A stretch of 64,000 bases of DNA from Moringa oleifera (Eukaryota > Streptophyta > Magnoliopsida > Brassicales > Moringaceae). The stretch spans positions 2,914,001 to 2,978,000 of the forward strand of contig JAJFZO010000344.1 in the NCBI GenBank assembly GCA_021397835.1, in the 5' to 3' direction. A model generated the notes under the pieces. That model searched no databases and was not told the DNA's origin. It worked only from the letters and a program-made list of their open reading frames with translations. Of the stretch, positions 55,078 to 64,000 are shown piece after piece (the stretch's first letter is position 1; each line of letters starts with the position of its first letter). Both the position numbers and the translations under genes were made by a program.

Positions 55078-55840
55078 CTTCATGGATGTTTCCACGAGTC
55101 CATTTTCTGGGCCCGTCGCGACAGAAGCATGCAAAGTCCTCCGAAGTGGAAGTAGTGCCGCATAATATCCCTTAGGATTCCTGGCATATAGAGCAGCTCT
55201 CCTTGGGAATAATGTAATCTACATCAAACCCTTTCTTCAAAACTTCCTGCAGACTCTCTCTTCCCCAAAAGAGGTCCTCAAGATGCATCATTGGGACTCG
55301 AACTTGAATATGCAGCTCACATGAGCTGACATCTGGACTTGAAACATCGCCGAATGATTCGCTTGTGAAAAACCCATGGCTCTCTATACCATCCATGCAA
55401 AAATTGTATGAATGTGGTGACATACTCTCAGAATTGCAGCCGTAGTGTAAGATGAGACTGTGAACGTTTGGACCATATCGAAAAAGGGTGGTATTCAAAT
55501 TGGTGTTATTTGAAAGTCGAGCACAAAGATCATCCATAAGATCCATTCTTGCAAGGGTCACTAGTTGACGAGGAGGAGTCACGTTTAATAATCGAAACCT
55601 TTGAGTTTCGAATTCGAAGAAAGGGTATTCGTTGGATTGGCAACTGAGCTTGAATCCTTGAAGACCGCAGTATTCAGGTCTGCTGTCTCCCCAGAAAGGA
55701 TAACCAATGTCTTTTACGCCCCCACACTCGTAAGGGCGACCGCATGTCGAGTACTGCTCGTCGTCATCACCGTGGGATGTCGGGACGGTGATCAACATGA
55801 GGAAGATGGTGATGACAGAATGGAGGAGATGCCCATCCAT
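55078..55840 (-). pseudogene. F2: broken F-type ectodomain exon
   Basis: Minus-strand copy of F1: signal peptide MDGHLLHSVITIFLMLITV, CGRPYECGGVKDIGYPFW, YCGLQGFKLSC, and the long conserved body to CSICQES. A TAA at 55,169-55,171 then replaces the Lys codon of F1, followed by an extra in-frame codon. The WAK-associated end is lost (CFCRDGP is still visible after the stop), and another Cys is changed to Arg (WTRGN in place of STCGN). The splice donor GGTACGT is intact, with a Copia fragment starting just inside the intron. A truncated secreted protein of about 222 residues could still be made. Confidence 0.8.
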
Positions 55841-57480
55841 TGGTGATCAAATACGGTGGAGCGGAAGAATTAGTCCGAAGAGAAACGGTGATTAACAAGT
55901 GGTTTATGATACTGATGTTTTGAGGGATCGAATTAATAGAATTGCATAATGATTTTACCAAATTATAAAAGAAAGAAAAGGTACGTGCTATCCCTTTGCA
56001 TTGACCAAGAATAGTTGATAGATGTCCATTGACTTCAACCCTCTCTTTAACACGTTTCTGGTGACCATTAATGAGCCACCATACATAAGCAAGGAACAAA
56101 TGCACCAATAAGTTCCATGTGCAATAGGAAACTCTTAACCTTCATTTCAATCAAACGATTAAAGGACCCAGAGAAGCTACATCGAAGCAGCCTATCCTAT
56201 TAACGCTTGCTTCCTTGAATATTCTCAGTATCTTAAATGGGCGCAGAACCCCTTGCATCATTGTAACTTAATTTGTTTCTGGTTTTTGTGAGCATACGAA
56301 AATCCAACTGATGAGGAGAGAGGCTTCTCTTTGACCGCATAATTGATCTGGGTATGAAGTTTTTGTACTATAAATCTGAGGCTCAAGTCTTTGCTTAAAA
56401 GACTTGGAGTAACCATGACCCTAAGCTTCAAACTGGGTTCTACCTGACGATGGGTTCACTTAGGGTACCTGGTATGCCTTATTGCATCTCTACCTTTATT
56501 GCTTTATATTAAGCTTTTGAAGAAAAAACTTATAGTTATTAGAGTAACAAAATGCCAGGAAATTTTTTTTCTCAACAGAAGATATAAAAGGGACCGTTAT
56601 CTCCTTCATCTGAGTTATTTTCTTTTCGGATAATTATTTTTTTTTTTCATTATAGTTATGTATGTAAATAATTAAAAATATATATTTTCCTTTATGTTCT
56701 TGTTTATCCATAATTTTCTAAGACTTCAGAAATAAAAAAAGGCATATAAATTATTTGTAATAAAAAATGTTATCCGTTGCTTAAAAACCAATCTACTAAT
56801 TTAATTATGTGGTGAAAAACTTTAATGGACAATAAAATTTACCAGATTAATATGAAGCTAATGGTAAAAATACAACAAAACATAGGGAGAACCATACCGA
56901 GATCATTGCAAGGGACCTTCTATATCTAGGTGACATATATAATTTTAATAATTAAAAATAAAAAAATAAATCCCAACTCAAGTAAATAAGTCATCATAAT
57001 ATATAAGAAATAAGTCATGATATTTCATTAAAAATAAGTCACAAAACTTTCAAATAAATTAATGACGAGGGCATGCACTAATAAAGCACATGTATATAGC
57101 AATAATTCACACTACATTGACTAAATAGTTCCATAAAACATCACATAAAATAAATCACAAGCAGAATCAATAATATTAATTCACTAATTAAATGACAATT
57201 TAATAATAAATATCAAATAAAATTCACATTTCACACACCAATCCAATGAGCTTACTCATGGCGGGACGTAAGGGAAAGACAAACATGCTAAGATACCTAA
57301 ATCGTAAGGCCTAATTGCGAATATGGTACCAGTGTCACAATTTCAGGAGGTTTATTTTCCAGTGATGCTATTAAGCTTACTAATTTTCTGTGTTTATGCT
57401 CTAAATTATATGCCTTAATCTTTATATAACACTAGTTAAACACCATTTCTATTAGGACTAATTCTTCTTTCCTATAATTT
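55841..57480. other. Noncoding; outer edge of right arm and a deletion scar
   Basis: Inverted-arm homology ends at about 56,475. Bases 56,500-57,350 are AT-rich with nothing recognised. At about 57,380-57,466 short pieces of an F-type 3' region (TGTTTATGCTCTAAATTATA) and an F-type 5' flank (TAAACACCATTTCTATTAGG) sit side by side, which suggests a third F exon was deleted here. Confidence 0.5.
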
Positions 57481-58201
57481 AGTGAGTGTTTATCTTCTCT
57501 TTCACTTCCCCTATTGAATCTCTCATGCTGTGGCTGGCTTGCTGCCTGGTTGGATTCATCAAACCTGGCTGTTGTTCATATATTAACAATTATCTTATTT
57601 CTTCCCTAGCTTGCAGCCCTTTCCAACTCAGCTTAGGATCATTATTCCCCGTAGTGCACTACACAGGCAAGCAGTAGATGATTCAGAACTACTATTTGAT
57701 TCAGTAGTTTGTATTACTTGTTATACTTGGTAGTTTCCTGGAAAATTCTCTTTTCTTAGAATATGGTTTGACGTACTCAATACGTTTAAGAACACCATCA
57801 CATCTCGGTCTTAGTCTAGACCATGAAGAGACAATTGACCTGGTAGTTCTCAATACATTTAATGGGCTAGGCCTGGAAGCATACAACATGGGGCAACACT
57901 TATTGACTGAGATGGCTCTCTGTCGGTCGTTTTTGCAGTGATATTCTCTGGGAAATCAGAGGATTAGCATATGCAATTTCCCCATTTCTTTCTCAACTCA
58001 CACCCTAAACTTCATTGCCCACATGCAAGTCAAGGTCAATCCTCAATACTCAATACCCATCTTTCTCTCTGTGTAGAAAAATCCAAGCAGCTTACTTCTC
58101 TTCATCAAAACTGTCCTCTATTTTCTGTTTGTTTTCTCAGAGTAAAAGAAGAAAAGGCAGAAGTCCCATGGTGTTAGTAACAATTCCCACAACCTGTCTT
58201 G
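57481..58201 (+). other. B3 upstream region
   Basis: Matches 29,950-30,800 in direct orientation with small deletions. It contains the presumed promoter. A short relic of the conserved small frame is at 57,486-57,677. Confidence 0.55.
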
Positions 58202-58985
58202 ATGCTTCCACAAATGAATGCCCATCTCTTCTTTTCACCTTTTCTTCACTTCATCATCCCAGCCTTAATCGTCTTACTCCTGGTTTCTACTTCTTACTGT
58301 AAAGACCACGAACAGTTTACAGAGTGCAATCGGCCTTACCAATGTGGAATCTTTCCCAATCTTTCCTATCCTTTCTGGGGAACCAATCGACCCTTTTACG
58401 GCGGCCAGCAAGAGTACAACCTCACTTGTGAAGAACATCAATACCCTGTTCTACAAATATATGCACAGAAATTCCAGATACTCCAGGTAAAGCAATCGCC
58501 CCCACGGATGACAATTACCCGTATGGATACTGGGCAAGATAACTGTCCTGAGGGGTCAAATTTGGATCCCGATCATTTCAGGTATACAAACAGCGTCATA
58601 AACTTCACTTTCTTCCACGACTGTCGCACCCGACGCTTGATAGATCATTTGCATAAAGTTCAGTGCATCAGAGAGGGTAGAAAAACCAATGTTTTCTATG
58701 AAGATGGTGACTTCTTGAGGAGAAACCAAATATTATATGAGGAATGCGAAGATACGAAAGTTCCAGTTCAACGAGAGGCCCTGGATGAATGCCTCAGGGA
58801 CCCAAACATACTCTTAAATGAAACCATAAACAAAGGTTTCGAGGTACAGTACTTTGCCTGGGATAGTTATTGCACACAGTGTAAGGATTCCGGTGGGAAA
58901 TGTGGATCGAACTCGACTTCGTCGCAGGAATTCGTCTGCTTGTGCCCCGATCAACCCCATCCTTTGACGTGCCCAAAACGAGCTG
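58202..58985 (+). CDS. B3: LRK10L/WAK-like ectodomain exon with a lost cysteine
   Basis: About 261 residues from 58,202, or from MNAHLF at 58,214. The layout matches B1, with CNRPYQCGIFPNLSYPFW, CTQCKDSGGKCGS and CLCPDQPHPLTC. The conserved YCGEQGY is YGGQQEY here (TGC to GGC), removing a GUB_WAK cysteine, while a new cysteine appears in ALDECLRDP. The phase-1 donor GCTG|GTACTG is intact. The next exons downstream are the G3 kinase cassette, from which the A-type ectodomain exon has been deleted, so a B3-G3 fusion is the obvious model. A retained-intron frame reaches 59,158 with hydrophobic LEIISSLLVIAH and LFLLLLLG. Confidence 0.75.
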
Positions 58986-59715
58986 GTACTGTACACTTAA
59001 TCTCAAGTCTTAATTCTTCGTCACGTTGCGCCCTTGAAATCATTAGCAGCTTACTTGTTATTGCTCATAGTTCCCCTTCACGGGTATGTGCTAAACTCTT
59101 TCTTCTTCTTCTCCTTGGCTGGAAACGTTGGGAAAGCCATTGTCATTCACTTGTCTAATTAATGACAGTGGATATATAATCTTAGTCAATTTTGGATTCT
59201 TCGGTCTCGTCTCACTGAAAAACAGTTGGGAGAAAGGTGGGTTTGCGTTTTGGTATTTGTTTAAATTGCACATTATTGTTCTAGAACAAAAATCAACAAA
59301 AGTTAAAGGAATCCAACCACCCTTCACTTAACCTAATTATTCATACCTAAGCTACATACGTCAATAGCGCCATTACAATCTATGGTAATCAAATAATATC
59401 ATATCCGGGTGATATATTGGTCATTTAAAAAAAATCAGTGTGAATCTGTAGTCCTCTTGGACCACCTCTTTCTTCCTCGTTTTTTCCATTAGAAATGGAT
59501 TCTCACAGGGATCCCTCTTGTCCATTCAACCAAACAAACAATTAAAGCCTCTGCTGTAGTCGGCTACCCATCATCCTAATAGGCTCTTGACTTTTAAGTT
59601 ACCTAGTTTTTGTTGCATTAGTGTCCTTCTGCAAAAAATCTGTATCAGGCTACTTTACAACTTCAATGGATGTTGGAGTGTAACTTCTCTTGATTCTCAA
59701 TGGTCCCTGTTACAG
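58986..59715 (+). other. Intron-like region with deletion junction
   Basis: Matches the B1 3' flank and the A-type 5' flank up to about 59,587. It then jumps to the A2-G2 first intron (about 34,950 onward). About 2.7 kb including the A exon is missing relative to the 31,582-35,071 layout. Confidence 0.7.
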
Positions 59716-61144
59716 GTGGAATTAACCGGAGGGTGAAGATCCTTACAGGTAATATAACAACCTGATCTCTTCTCTTCATTTCTTCTTTTCATGTGAAGAT
59801 CAATGCGCTTTTTGATGTAATGATACTATATCTTCCTCATTAAATAATGAATTAGAATTGCTAATGACTCCTTATTTCTCTACACAGGTGTTGGTACCGG
59901 TTTGGTAGGCACATTAGCAACGTCCATTGCCTTTTACTTATACCGAAGTGGCAAGAAAAAAGAAAATGTTCCTCCTTTCCCACTCTCTCGAAACATCTCC
60001 TCTGACCTCCCTTCAGTGGCAGATTTTGGGAAAGGAACAAACTGTTATGGTGTCCACCTCTTTACCTATGCTGAGCTTGTAGAGGCCACTAGCAATTTCG
60101 ATTCTGCTAGGGAACTTGGCGATGGGGGCTTTGGCACTGTATATTATGGTAAAAGCAAGTACTTTTGTAGCCAAGATCGGATGAACAATTAGCTGACCTC
60201 TTATTTCTTAACTAGGCAAACTCCGAGATGGGCGTGCTGTTGCAGTGAAGCGATTGTTTGAAAACAGCTGCAAGAGGGTTGAGCAGTTCATGAACGAAGT
60301 TGAGATCCTAACTCGCTTACGCCACCAACATCTTGTCTCACTTTATGGGTCCACCTCAAGACACAGCCGTGAACTCTTACTAGTGTACGAGTATGTTCCC
60401 AAGGGCACAGTTGCCGATCATCTTCATGGTGAGCATGCTAAGCCTGGTGCACTTCCATGGCCTATCCGGTTGAAGATTGCCACAGAGACTGCAAGTGCAT
60501 TGACATATCTCCATGCTACTGACATCATCCACCGTGATGTGAAGACCAACAACATTCTCCTTGATAACAATTTCAGTGTTAAGGTTGCAGATTTTGGACT
60601 CTCCCGTCTCTTTCCCACAGATGTCACCCATGTTTCAACAGCACCACAAGGGACTCCTGGTTACGTTGATCCCGAGTATCACCAATGCTACCAGCTCACT
60701 GACAAGAGTGATGTGTTCAGCTTTGGCGTGGTGTTGATTGAGTTAATATCATCCAAGCCAGCTGTTGACATCACTAGGCACCGACATGAGATCAATTTGT
60801 CTAATATGGCAATCAATAAGATCCAGAATCATGCACTGCATGAGCTTGTAGACCCATCGCTTGGCTTTGAGTCAGACAGCTAGGTAAGGGAAATGATGAC
60901 TGCAGGGGCAGAGTTGGCGTTTCAGTGCCTGCAGAATGAAAAGGACATGAGACCTAACATGATAGAGGTGTTACAATGCCTAACCTGTATACAGAGTGAG
61001 GGCTACAATACAGAAAATGCAGAGGAAATGGATGTGCCATCAGATGATGTTGTGTTGTTGAAGAGTGGTCCTCTGCCAGTGTCGCCTGATACTGTGACTG
61101 TAAAGTGGGTTAGCAGATCTACCATATCCGATGCAAGCAATTGA
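59716..61144 (+). pseudogene. G3: LRK10L1-type kinase with nonsense codon (exons 59716-59748, 59888-60148, 60216-61144)
   Basis: Exon sizes and phases are identical to G2: a 33-nt linker (GINRRVKILT), the membrane/juxtamembrane exon (VGTGLVGTLATSIAFYL, GDGGFGTVYYG) and the kinase exon (VAVKRL, HRDVKTNN, DFGL, TPGYVDPEY). A TAG at 60,881-60,883 replaces the Lys codon of G2 in SDSKVREM, cutting off kinase subdomain XI and the tail (about 87 residues). The frame beyond the stop is otherwise intact and nearly identical to G2, so the mutation is recent. Catalytic residues lie upstream of the stop, but loss of the C-lobe end normally destabilises kinases. There is no A exon upstream; B3 is the nearest ectodomain. 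Confidence 0.85.
60881..60883 (+). other. Nonsense codon in G3 kinase
   Basis: TAG where G2 has AAG (36,246-36,248). It is a single A-to-T change. Confidence 0.9.
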
Positions 61145-62197
61145 ATTTCGCATCTTATATCACTGAGTTTTTGAGCATATGGCAAAGAGACTCCATTCAT
61201 CATATGCAAAGAAGCGGTTGACTCTCCTCTTTTTTCTGTTTACCTAATGGGATGTACATATTGGGTAGCAGTTCTAATGGGTTTAGCAAGCCTGCCTTTT
61301 TAGCCTTTAATATCTTCTCAATGATTTTGTTTTTCCTTTCATTTGGTTAATATTCTAAATAAATACTAATTGCCTTATTGTTTTCATTTAGTACAGATGA
61401 AATCTCTTCAGCCTGCTTCTCTGTCCTTAGAAGATACAGATGGAAATTGATTCTTAAGATGATTGCCTGATTTTGTGATGAACTTGGGGGCCTACTTGTA
61501 GTGAGAGGTGATTGCTATCAAGTTTTTGAGTGACTGTGACTCATGTTAAAATTTCAGATGGGCTATTCATTGTTTGCATTGGAAAACACTTCTCAATGCT
61601 TGTTTTTTTCTTCTAAAGCTAATCTTTCTATAGTGCAAATACTAGAATTCAATCCACCTGCAATTACATTATATAATTTTAATTTAAAATGACTAAGGAG
61701 AAATATTAGTTTAGCCTATAGCACAGTTTATGGAAGCTAAAATCTTGATAAGATTGATATTTAATGCCAAATCTTAAAGATCAACCATTAATATTGGATA
61801 TTACTGCAAAAGCTCAACATTTTTTTCCATGGAAGTCTTGAGGATATTACTGCTCTCATGTGCTGGATCCTGGGGAGATTCATTGACAGCAAAGAAAGGA
61901 AAGAAAGAAAGAAATGAGGAGATTCATTTCTTCTTTTTCTTTCCTAGCTGGACTAGATTAAATAAATAAATTACATAAATTTCATTAAATGGAAGTAGGT
62001 ATGTAACCAGTAAATTCCATTTTCTTTCATTTTCCTGTATATTTTTCAGCTAACAAGGAAAATGTTACACTTAGTTCCAGACATGTTACTCAACAGCATG
62101 CTACGTAGCTGGCTTCCCAAGAACGATTTCATCGTGCAGTTTGCTTACATATGATTCATTTATAGAACCAACCATTGAAATTTAGATCAAATAGGCT
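61145..62197. other. Convergent 3' region between G3 and D3
   Basis: Matches 36,510-37,529 in direct orientation with small indels. Noncoding. Confidence 0.6.
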
Positions 62198-63506
62198 TCA
62201 ATTATAGGACAATGACAATGTGGTGGTCATAGAACCTGATAATGATCCTGCACTTGCTGGAGCTCTTGGAGGAGAAGATAAGAAAGGTTTTGGTGGAATC
62301 TGTAAGGCTTCTATGCTTCCTTGCAGCATCTCACTTACCTCACTCATGGCTGGCCTATCTGATGGATTTGTCTGTATGCACCACAAGCCCACAATTATCA
62401 TCTTCCTAGCTGTTTCACTTTCATCTCTGCTCATGCTGCTATGTAGCTGAAATCCACTGCCTAGCTCAAGCTGTCTATAAATCCAACGTGGGAAATATAT
62501 ATCGCTAGAATTGCCTTCCCCAACATCAACTCTCTTGCTTCCTCCGGCCATCTCAAGAATCATCATCCCGTAGCTGTAGACATCAGACTTGTGTGACACT
62601 GCTCCAAAGCTTCTGCTGAATACCTCTGGAGCAATATATCCAATTGTCCCTCTGGCTTCCAGCATTGACACAACGCTCTCTTTTTTAGTGCATAGTTTTG
62701 CAAGTCCAAAGTCAGAGATCTTAGGGCAAAACTCTTCATCAAGGAGAATGTTGTGAGGCTTTATGTCAAAGTGCACAATCCTTGTGTTGCATCCACGATG
62801 CAGATATTCGAGCCCTTTGGCTATTCCAATTGAAATTTGCAACAAACTTTCCATTCCCAAATGCTGAGCAAGCTCCGAGTGATCCTCTTTCTGTATAAAC
62901 TTTTCGAGAGAACCATTGGGCATGAACTCATAGATCAAAGCTCTCTTCACACCCTCCAAGCAGAATCCCAAAAGGGTGACAACATTAACGTGGGAAGTCC
63001 TACTAATGCTTGCCACCTCATTGATAAATTCTTGTCCATTCCCTTTGGACGTGTTGAGGACCTTCACTGCCACAACTCGACCATCTTTAAGTGTCCCTTT
63101 GTACACACTTCCATAACCTCCTTGGCCTAGTTTGTGCTTGAAAGAAGAGGTCATTTTCTTGACCTCCAAAAAGCTGTATCTTTTTAGAAGCAGGATTCCG
63201 TTATTTCTAATGAAAGCCTCGATGTCTTGATCAGTTTTGGTTATCTGCATGAAACATGTAGATGCAATCTTCTTTCTGAAACCGTATATAATGACAGAGG
63301 TAATTAGTATTCCAATTCCTGTGGTAGCAGCACCTGCTAGACCAAATTGTAGATGAATCATATTGCAGAGAAATCAGCTGCTATCCTCTTTTGAAGAACT
63401 AAATGGCAATCGGCAGCATAAAGTCATGATTGGGAATGCAAGTTATGCACATTGTAAGTATTCCTTTTCATACCTATTGTGATCTTCAGTCTCCAGTTGA
63501 TTACAT
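62198..63506 (-). CDS. D3: LRK10L2-type non-RD receptor kinase (exons 63506-63474, 63333-62198)
   Basis: Third copy of the D cassette, on the minus strand. The 33-nt exon encodes a VINWRLKITI linker. The kinase exon begins after the AG at 63,334-63,335 and is open for 378 codons with the stop. The membrane segment ([15 protein letters not shown]) and several kinase positions differ from D1 and D2 (for example IQKEDHSELAQHLG), making this the most diverged copy. All catalytic motifs are kept, including [15 protein letters not shown] and IAPEV. The intron before the kinase exon is shorter than in D1 and D2 (140 bp against about 305). Its ectodomain exon is not visible before the window ends at 64,000. 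Confidence 0.85.
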
Positions 63507-64000
63507 CTGCAAAAACCACACGAAAAAAGAAAAGACTTTGGTTAACCAAATGGCAGACTATATTGATGGATTGAAAGATCCAAGAAATTCATTAGCCTAA
63601 TGGTCGTCTTGCTAAAGGATGATCTATTTTTACCTAGTGAAGCTCTTATGAGAAAAAGATTTATGGTCATTGGCACTCATTGCACCTGAACCCAATGGAA
63701 TGGTAACGGAAAATATGCAAACTAAGAATCTTAGCCACCTAGCTATGTATTTATAAAGGAAATTACAAAAACTGGTCGGCATCCTCTCCAGCTAAGACTC
63801 TGTCTAGCTTGTTTCCACTACTATGGACTGGTGCTTGCTTGAGGGGTCCTCTGCCCTTAATGGATTGATGAGGTTATTTGTGAGCCACCTCCTTAGCATC
63901 ACGATAACCCCAACACACTGACATTTCTCATAACCATAAGTAGCGAGATGGGTTTCCAACCACTGTCTTCCGCATTTACCTCCAAAGTCACCATATGCAT
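63507..64000. other. Noncoding DNA at window edge
   Basis: No ectodomain exon, degenerate C exon or transposon is recognised. The D3 gene probably continues beyond the window on the minus strand. Confidence 0.5.

Larger units (their letters stand above)
40510..56475 (-). repeat. Right arm of large inverted duplication, split by two insertions
   Basis: Reverse complement of 26,830-31,840, containing B2 and F2. It is interrupted by the MULE at 42,720-51,811 and by a Copia fragment at about 53,178-55,068. Subtracting these leaves about 5.0 kb, equal to the left arm. Confidence 0.85.

Noticed and set aside
1..64000. tRNA, rRNA or other structured RNA genes
   Set aside because: No cloverleaf-type A/B box pairs or rRNA segments were noticed. 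A proper covariance search could not be run.

Overview
The window is eukaryotic nuclear DNA from a dicot-type plant. It is AT-rich, its genes are split by GT-AG introns, and it carries LTR-retrotransposon debris, two Mutator-like (MULE) elements and a tandem family of wall-associated/LRK10-like receptor kinase genes. I cannot name the species from sequence alone.

Bases 1-17,700 are mostly noncoding or decayed transposons. An AT-rich stretch is followed by a gutted LTR element with hairpin-rich repeats (about 4.1-7.9 kb). Next comes a Copia reverse-transcriptase/RNase H stub with its 3' LTR (7.9-9.7 kb). An old, heavily mutated MULE follows (about 11-17.1 kb); its Ulp1-protease-like gene (+) and transposase (-) face each other. 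Two tandem repeats (119 bp and 162 bp units) are associated with it.

Bases 18,000-64,000 are a receptor-kinase cluster built from reusable parts. Four ectodomain exon types, called here A, B, E and F, each encode a signal peptide plus GUB_WAK and WAK-associated cysteine domains, and all end in a phase-1 splice donor. A degenerate F-like exon is called C. Two kinase cassettes occur, each starting with a 33-nt exon: G is an arginine-aspartate (RD) kinase of LRK10L1 type, and D is a non-RD kinase with HFD in the catalytic loop. The order is A1, B0 and C1 (broken), D1, E, F1, B1, A2-G2, then D2 (-), C2 (broken, -), B2 (-), a MULE insertion, F2 (broken, -) holding a Copia fragment, then B3, G3 (one nonsense codon), D3 (-). 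Only A2-G2 (33,239-36,509) gives a complete conventional gene, about 652 aa. The other kinase cassettes have ectodomain exons upstream that could splice to them in phase, so the locus resembles variable first exons feeding constant kinase exons.

The architecture is dominated by a large inverted duplication. Bases 26,830-31,840 reappear in reverse at 40,510-56,475. The right arm was later split by a 9.1 kb MULE (42,720-51,811), whose unoccupied site is still visible in the left arm, and by a 1.9 kb Copia fragment. A second inverted pair (21,660-24,825 against 36,590-39,740) carries the D kinase. All coordinates and splice sites come from reading the sequence and comparing paralogues by eye; no alignment, expression data or database search was available.
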